NCBI GenBank assembly: GCA_047495785.1
Contig: JBLDXI010000013.1
Span: 4,278,001 to 4,342,000 of the forward strand
Length of the DNA stretch: 64,000 nucleotides
Source of the DNA: Lepidodermella squamata
Lineage: Eukaryota > Gastrotricha
Direction of reading: 5' to 3'
This document shows positions 57,518 through 64,000 of the stretch, piece after piece. Both the position numbers and the translations under genes were made by a program. The notes under the pieces were generated by a model that had not been told where the DNA came from, made no database searches, and was given only the letters and a program-made list of their open reading frames with translations. The first letter of the stretch is position 1. The number at the start of each line of letters is the position of its first letter.

Positions 57518-58580
57518 CTATTGTTTTAAGCCGCGCACTTCATACAACTTCGGAGAGAGAACAATAGAAACATCGGACGAAATTCGCCGCACTTCGGAGC
57601 TGATAAGACATCCGAACTTATGCACATGGGCTCCGAAGTTCGGATACACCCGTCCGAAGCGGCGTCCGAAGTGTTTATAAATCCAGCATAAGTAGAAAAA
57701 TACGTTCAACAACGTACAACGCAGTGAATCGTTCAGTTTAAACATCGGTTCGAAGTGACGCATTTCATACTGGCTCGGTTCATTCAGCTGGAACATGGCC
57801 TGCATCGCTACAGGGGCTTGACCGTTGAGGCATTTCCATACCAAAGTTGCTAAATGAATTGCATGCTTCTGATGCACGCTGGCCCAACCGAGGCAACGTC
57901 GAAGATGAGCTGCGTCGGCGAGAGGATGAGCGCCGCAGATGATTCGAACGGCGCGATCTTGAGTTGATTGGAGCCGATGCAACGTTGTCGGTGCTGCCTG
58001 TCCCAAAGTCAAGTCGCCATAATTGAGATGGCTGAAGATCAGGCTGTTTGCCATCTGAATAGCAGTTTTGCGATCGACAAATTTACTCTGCTTGTTTGAG
58101 CGCGAACAGGCCCTTCCGCGCCTTGCTTTTAGCGCCTTTGATAAGTTTTTTGAACGTAAGCTTATTGTTGTCATGCCGTGGGTTGAACAACTGAGCCGTT
58201 GATTGTAATCGAGAAATTCGGCGCGGTGGGTTTAGAGCATTATTCATTATTGTGATTTTTCCCGTTCACAGCTAGCGAGTTGCATTGAAGCCAATGACAA
58301 TTTCATTTCCAGTTGTAAGACTGGTTTAAGTTCATTCACGTTCTGGCTGGCAAAATAAATCGTAATATCATCAGCATACTGTTTGATTCCACATCGAGTA
58401 ACAACATTCGACAACTCATTAACATATACCGTAAACATCAGAGGATCGAGGACCGATCCTTATGGTACGCCAACACTAACATCTTCAAATGAAGAAAATT
58501 CGATGTTGACCTTGGTTGCTTGACGGCGACCTTGCGGGTAATTTCGAATCGGCATGAGAGCGCACGGTGAAAGATCAAGT
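57518..58580 (-). mobile_element. Non-LTR retrotransposon (LINE) reverse-transcriptase relic
   Basis: Minus strand: the GVPxGS motif of the RT palm lies just before 58440, with a TAA stop at 58462-58460 in place of the usual Gln. The catalytic YADD box is at about 58378-58367. The following thumb and C-terminal segment (NSLIFSHLNYGDLTLG, QSTQDRAVRIICG) is typical of CR1/Jockey-like elements. The 5' part and endonuclease are missing. It is a 5'-truncated, inactive copy. Confidence 0.88.
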
Positions 58581-58812
58581 CAAAATCAAAATTCAACTTA
58601 AACCGAAAAACAGACCTTTCGCGAACCTTCGTGAGTAGGCAGTCTTTCTTAAATTATTTCTATGGTCGACACCTTGGCGTTGTTTGTGCAAAAGGGGCAG
58701 AACTTCAGCTCGTTGCTGCGGGTCGAGGCGGCAATTGAACGAGTACATCGCCCACCGCTCGTGGTTGTTGAACCGCACGACTTGTGCGATCTTTACGACA
58801 CCCGACTAACTG
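58581..58812. other. Junction between LINE relic and duplicated flank
   Basis: A short GC-richer stretch, open on both strands for about 60 codons, with no recognised domain. Confidence 0.35.
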
Positions 58813-59534
58813 TGTTAAGTATTAGGCCACATGCAAATAAGAGGGATAAGAAGTCGAGCACAAAATTGCTCGTTGCGGCATCCAATTTGATCGGAAGCCA
58901 ACCAAATTTCGTGAATTTTCTGGAATTTCTGATTGATTCAAGCAAATCCTCGCAGATACTAGCCGTGATATTCAGTGCAAGGCCTGGCCCTCACTTTCAG
59001 AGATCAACGTAATTGGTGTGATCTGAAAAATTATTCAAAAATGGTAATTTCGTTTGGTTCGTTTTGTGCCAAGTTCTAAAATTTGGTTTCGCTAAAAGAT
59101 ATTCTGTTTGAATACAAGATAGGATCCTGAATTCAAGGCAGGACTTTGGGAGACGTTGGAGAGGGCGATCCTGGAATGACTACAACCAAGGGTGGCTGAA
59201 ATTGAATTTATTCTCACACATCTTGTCAGCACAAATGGTCTGACGTCTGATTCGTCAAATTAAAGCTTCGCCGTTAATTCATATCATTTTCGAGCTTTTA
59301 CAAAGTACGAATATAATAAACAATGGAAAAAGATATTGGGAATGAACAATTAGTCGTAACCAACCAAAAGAACAAAACATAAATCACGTCAAGCTTCAAG
59401 GGTATTGTTCATAAACATACGCCAAATTTTTTCAATTTTGAATAAATTTTGATCACAATTTTCTCATAATTTGCAAGACTTTTACATTATATAAATTGAT
59501 AGTGATAAAAATAAAAAAACAATAATAGAGTCTA
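58813..59534. repeat. Duplicated 3' flank of the P-glycoprotein locus, copy 2
   Basis: Homologous to 46532-47374. See copy 1. Contains the probable 3' UTR of the second transporter gene. Confidence 0.8.
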
Positions 59535-62500
59535 CTAGTTGGATGAGAGTTGCTGAGCGCTCCACAGTCCCCAGTATGTGCCTTTCAAGGCCAGAAGTTC
59601 AGCGTGTTTCCCAAGCTCACGAACAACCCCGTCCTGAATAACGGCAATCACATCGGCGCCCTCTATGGTCGACAATCGGTGGGCAATTACCAGCGCCGTG
59701 CGCCCATTTCGAGCCTTGTCCAGCGCCTCTTGAACAATTTTCTCACTCTCGGAATCCAAAGCAGACGTCGCTTCGTCTAGCAGCAGCATTTCAGGTTTCC
59801 GTATCAACGCGCGGGCAATGGCAACACGCTGCTTTTGGCCACCACTCAGCTGGGCGCCGCGTTCACCAACACGAGTTTTGTAACCCTCAGGCAATTTGCT
59901 GATAAACTCGTGGATGTTGGCCATTTTGCAGGCTTCAATAATCTCGTCTTTCATTGCGTCAGCTTTTGCGGATTCATTCTCGAAGGTAATGCCATCCACA
60001 CCGTATAAGACGTTTTCAGCAATGGTTCGATCGAAGAGGATCGGCTCTTGAGATACCAGCGAAATTTTAGCGCGAACCCATGGCAGGTGAAGTGACGTCA
60101 TCAAATTTTCGTCCAAACGCACCTCGCCTTTGACTGGATCGTAGAAGCGTTCCAAGAGCTGAATTACGGTAGACTTGCCTCCTCCGCTATGATGAAAGCG
60201 GAATGAAGACAGATGAAAAAGGGAAGCTCTAACATACCTAGCTCCCACAAGAGCGATAGTTTGCCCACGCTCCACCTTGAGATTCAGCCCTCTAAGAATT
60301 TTCGCCGTGGGGCGGGCTGGATAGTGGAATTCAACGTCTTTGAATGAAGCAGTTCCTTTGTAAGCATCTATGATAACAAAAGTATGAAATGTTGCCAAAT
60401 ATTCACCAAGTGTCGAGCTTACTTGGCTTGGTTCCGCTTTCGTTATCCCAGCTTATAGCCGGCACGCGATCTATCAACTTGAAAATTTCAGCAACTGCAA
60501 TTCTAGCCTTTTGCTGGTCAGGAGCCATTGCATTGGCTTGACCCATCGCAGAGGCGCTGAATATTATTGCCGATAGTCTGTAATACCCTCAATTTGACTG
60601 ATTCACATTAGGAAAACTTCTGTCTTACGCAGCGTAGACACTCTGGAAATCAGTCAAGCCGTCTTCGACGAAAACAGCACCAGCGTAGAAAGCTGCGGCG
60701 AATGCGTAAATCATTGCAGCTTCACTGAGGCCGATACAGAATGCGGCGACTTGGATCTTCAACATTTCCCGTCTGTGGCGGCTGATAAGCGGTGCGTTGA
60801 ACATGTCGATGAAAACTCGGTATACCCCAAGAGTTGTCACGGTTCGGATGTTGCCGGTAGATGCAACAAGCGCACGAGTCGCTTGTTCGACAAACCTGTC
60901 CTGTTTTACGTTATCGCCGATTGCTTTGGCCTGTACGAGACCACCGATAGCAAGAACAGGCATAAATGCGATCATGATGAGCGTGACGCGCCATTCGTGA
61001 TAGAAACCAATGACGAGAGCGGCGATTATGCAAGTGATCACCTGAGCCATTTGCGCCAAGCTCGCTCCAGTTGCGTCCTTCACAGCTCCGGCTTGGGTTG
61101 CCAGCCGCGACGTTAGCGCTCCAACAGCGTTGTCATCCTCGTCGAACCACGACATGTCCTGACGTAGCATTGATTGGAACGCCAGCTTACGAATTCTCGC
61201 CACCAATCGCTCACCCTATTGATGTATCAAAAATCTAAAGTATAATGGTAGAGGTTGAAATCTAACCCCGAATGCAACCATAGAATGCATAAGAAAAACG
61301 CCGATAAAATTAGCTCCACCGATCGCCAAAAATAAAAGCGAAAAGAGCAGGCCTTTTCGATTTCGTTCGTCTTCATCACAATCCCTAAACATATAGGCGA
61401 TATAAATCATTTTTAAGCAAGAGGAACGTAATTACGTGAAAGCTCCTAGCATTCTGGAGAAAATGATCGAAAAGGAAGGCCAAACAGCCCCGGCAACGAT
61501 GGCTCCTAAATGATAAGAGAAACTCATATTATATAATGTGGGCAATTTCAAATTCTCCCTTACCTAAAAGGGCTAAGAAAAAGAACGGATATTCCGGCGC
61601 AGCCATTTTCCAAAGTCGCAGTGAAGAAAAATGTTGTTTAACAAGAGCTTTTTCTTGCTGCTTCCTTTCGCGAGATGACAATTCAGGCTTGTTGCTGTCT
61701 ACGGCTTGCTTATTCGCTTTAGTTTCGCTTTTAGCGCTGATGACCTTGCTATTCTTCGCCAAGGCAGCTCTGCGTTCCTTGATGTCATTTAATGTAGTCT
61801 CAATATCGGTAACGCCCTCGCGACCTTGCTGAGCTTCGACCAACCTCGCGTAGATTCCTTGCTTTGCGATGAGTTCGGAATGTGTTCCACTTTCAGCTAC
61901 TGAACCATTGTCGACGACGATGATTTTATCAGCGTTCATGATTGTGGAGAGCCGGTGGGCGATAGCAATAGTCGTACGGCCAGCTCGAGCTCGGTCAAGC
62001 GCCTCTTGAACAATCGCTTCAGACTCAGTATCCAACGCAGACGTGGCTTCGTCGAGCAAGATTATTCTAGGGTTCCGTACAAGGGCACGAGCAATGGCAA
62101 CACGCTGCTTCTGCCCGCCACTCAACTGGGCCCCATGCTCGCCGACCATTGTTTCGTAGCCTTGGGGTAGTTTCGTAATAAAATCATGAGCGTTCGCCAA
62201 TTTCGCCGCGTTTTCCACATCTTCACGGGTGACATTCGGGTAGCCGTAGCGAATGTTCTCGAAAATCGTTGTGCCGAAAAGGACTGGCTCTTGGCTGACG
62301 CTGCCTATCATCGATCGGAACCAGAAAATGTTGTAATCGCGTAAATCACTGCCATCGACGAGAACAGATCCAGACTCGGGATCGTAGAATCGTTGAAGCA
62401 ATTGGATAACAGTAGATTTACCGCAACCACTCGCCCCCACCAATGCAACAGTGGTACCCGGCTCTACGGTTAGCGATAACCCTCGCAAGATTTGCACATC

Positions 62501-64000
62501 AGGACGGGTTGGGTAGCGAAACGAAACGTTCTTGAATTCCATACGGCCTTTGAAATGAGCGTGATCACGCTTGATCCCTCGCTGTGAGAAAGCATCGACC
62601 GGCGGAATGCGATCGATAATTTGAAATACGGAGTAAGCTGCCGAGCGGGCAGATGTCAGGGCCTGTAAACCGGTGACCGACATGCCAATCGAAAACGTAC
62701 CCACTATAATCGCGAAAAAGGTTGTAGTAACTTTTCCAATTTGGTACCCGCTCTCTTTGTCATTTATCAGCGTGACACCGTAGGAAAACCCTACAGCGTA
62801 AGAGCAGAAAATGATGAAAAACGTAAGACCCATCATTGCTCCAGCCAAAGCGCCTTTTTTAGTGCCAACAATTCGAGCGTCGTTCAGATTTGAGGCGTAA
62901 CGCTCAACCTCACGAGGCTGGCCCCCGAATGACGCGACAGTACGAATCGAGCCAAGAACTTCCTGCGCTATCGAGCCAGCTTTCGAATAGGCTTCTGTCT
63001 CGTTTTTAGACTGTGTGTAAGTAAATCGAACCATCAGAATGCCAGCGAGGGCAAGCAGAGGCGACAAAGACAGGATGACCAAGCTGAGTTTCCAACCGGT
63101 GATGAAGCCGACAATCATGCCGCCGGCGAAAGATCCGACGGTTTGAATGAACAACGCAACTTTGTCCCCCATGCCTTTCTGCATAGAGACAATGTTCTCG
63201 GCGAATTGAGTTGTCACAGCTCCGCTGGATTGTTGATCGTACCAGGCAATGTCCTGTCGCAGGAGATTTCGAAAAAACGCCTTCCGAATGCGCCGGATTT
63301 GAAACTCGGCGGCAACGTTCCAAGTCGCCGATTGGATGTAGCCGACAAGTAGTGATGCAGAAGCAATTACTGAAGCAGAAGCATTCAGAATAATCAAGCT
63401 GTCTTTCTATTATAAATGAATGAGACTTACTGATGAAATATTTAATTTGCGCGGTCATATTATCCATGAAAGCTGATTTCATTGCATCGGGGTCGGACAT
63501 GTTTCCAATCGGCAGGATGGATGAATTATTAAAACCGCATCCGCCTATTCCGCCATCTTGCTGTATAGAAAAATTAATACAGTTATAATAGGTAAGGAGT
63601 TTCGATGCGAAATTTACAGCTGGTCCTACGAAGCCGTCTATGACATTGCCGAAAACAAGAACCATTAACGGCAAGACGGCGCCATGAACAAGTGCTGCGA
63701 TTGATCCTGTTAAAAGATTCAACCTTAAACAGTGTTGTTCTCATCCTCAGTGGAAAATGCTTACCAATAACGCATAAGAACCGATCCAGTGGTGACGCAA
63801 AGCGAAACTAAGAGTGAAGAAATGTAAGTTCTACAGCAGTTGAAATAATTTTTAAATAATTTACCAATTCCAGCCATCCGACTGTCGGCTTTTCCTCCTT
63901 CTTTTCACCACCGCAACACAAGAATTTCTTCTTCCCATTGGTAGATTCAGCAGTGGAACTATTGCCTGTTTCAACGTCTATATATTTGTACTCCGTTTTC
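59535..64000 (-). CDS. P-glycoprotein-like full ABC transporter (5' end beyond window)
   Basis: The gene runs off the right edge. Visible exons run from the cytosolic start (ending KPTVGWLEL) through [29 protein letters not shown] (TM1), the large exon 63369-61564 (TMD1 and NBD1), four smaller exons for TMD2 (about 61510-60430), and NBD2 exons 60367-60239 and 60186-59535. Both NBDs are canonical: NBD1 with [17 protein letters not shown] and [13 protein letters not shown]2 with Walker A GASGGGKST split by an intron, [23 protein letters not shown] and AHRLST. It ends [10 protein letters not shown]. Expected role: ATP-driven export of lipophilic compounds at the plasma membrane. It is closely similar to copy 1 over NBD1, so the duplication is recent, and this copy keeps the complete core. 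Confidence 0.9.

Noticed and set aside
58593-58778. CPFC-containing minus-strand reading near the LINE relic, considered as a Nanos-type zinc finger
   Set aside because: Cysteine/histidine spacing does not fit the family, and a stop interrupts it.
58662-59012. Plus-strand 116-codon ORF
   Set aside because: It crosses from the LINE-relic border into the duplicated non-coding 3' flank, where copy 1 has no equivalent frame.
1-64000. CRISPR arrays, operons, ribosome-binding sites, rRNA genes
   Set aside because: The window is eukaryotic with spliceosomal introns. No regularly spaced repeat array or rRNA signature was seen.

Overview
This is nuclear DNA of an invertebrate animal. Genes are broken by many short GT-AG introns (mostly 45-100 nt), most stops are followed by an AATAAA-type polyadenylation signal, coding exons are clearly more GC-rich than introns, and decayed DNA transposons and a non-LTR retrotransposon lie between and inside genes. 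Orthologues of metazoan ZNF423/521, SON and GINS3, a tandem P-glycoprotein pair and a family of secreted chitin-binding proteins suggest a small-genome ecdysozoan (nematode or tardigrade-like). I cannot fix the species from the sequence.

Layout. 0-8 kb: sparse; one spliced unknown gene (2024-2736, 5' end unresolved), one tiny two-exon gene (4155-4442), a decayed coding patch (4.6-5.5 kb). 8073-9987 (+): eight-exon coiled-coil protein, convergent with 10954-17564 (-): ZNF423/ZNF521/OAZ-type multi-zinc-finger factor, whose first large intron holds a phase-compatible HTH-encoding exon. 18.4-22.1 kb: GC-rich, simple-repeat-rich upstream DNA. 22409-23206 (-): GINS3/Psf3 in five small exons, none long enough to be obvious as an ORF. 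27608-29332 (+): compact SON. 30.8-45.8 kb: four related secreted genes. Two have two chitin-binding (peritrophin-type) domains plus a LamG domain, one has VWA + Thr-rich linker + the same chitin-binding/LamG set, and one is a VWA domain alone. The largest has the domain order of mollusc Pif/BMSP matrix proteins. A transposon with ~210-bp terminal inverted repeats sits inside this cluster. 46.5-51.0 and 58.8-64 kb: tandemly duplicated ABCB/P-glycoprotein genes (-), the second running off the window edge. The first copy has lost exactly its second nucleotide-binding domain by an in-frame deletion. The ~8 kb between them is a transposon graveyard (fold-back elements, MITE, PIF/Harbinger and LINE relics).

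How the genes fit together. The chitin-binding/VWA/LamG cluster looks like a local family for an extracellular chitinous matrix (cuticle, eggshell or gut lining): signal peptides, tandem chitin-binding modules, and a C-terminal LamG likely to bind glycans or protein partners. Domain shuffling between an A/B-type gene (no VWA) and a D-type gene (VWA only) would give the composite gene C, or the reverse by fission. The P-glycoprotein pair shows duplication followed by loss of one ATPase domain. The remaining genes (replication, splicing, transcription factor, coiled coil) are unrelated housekeeping or developmental genes. Exon boundaries given here were worked out by hand from splice consensus, reading phase and paralogue comparison, with no transcript data.
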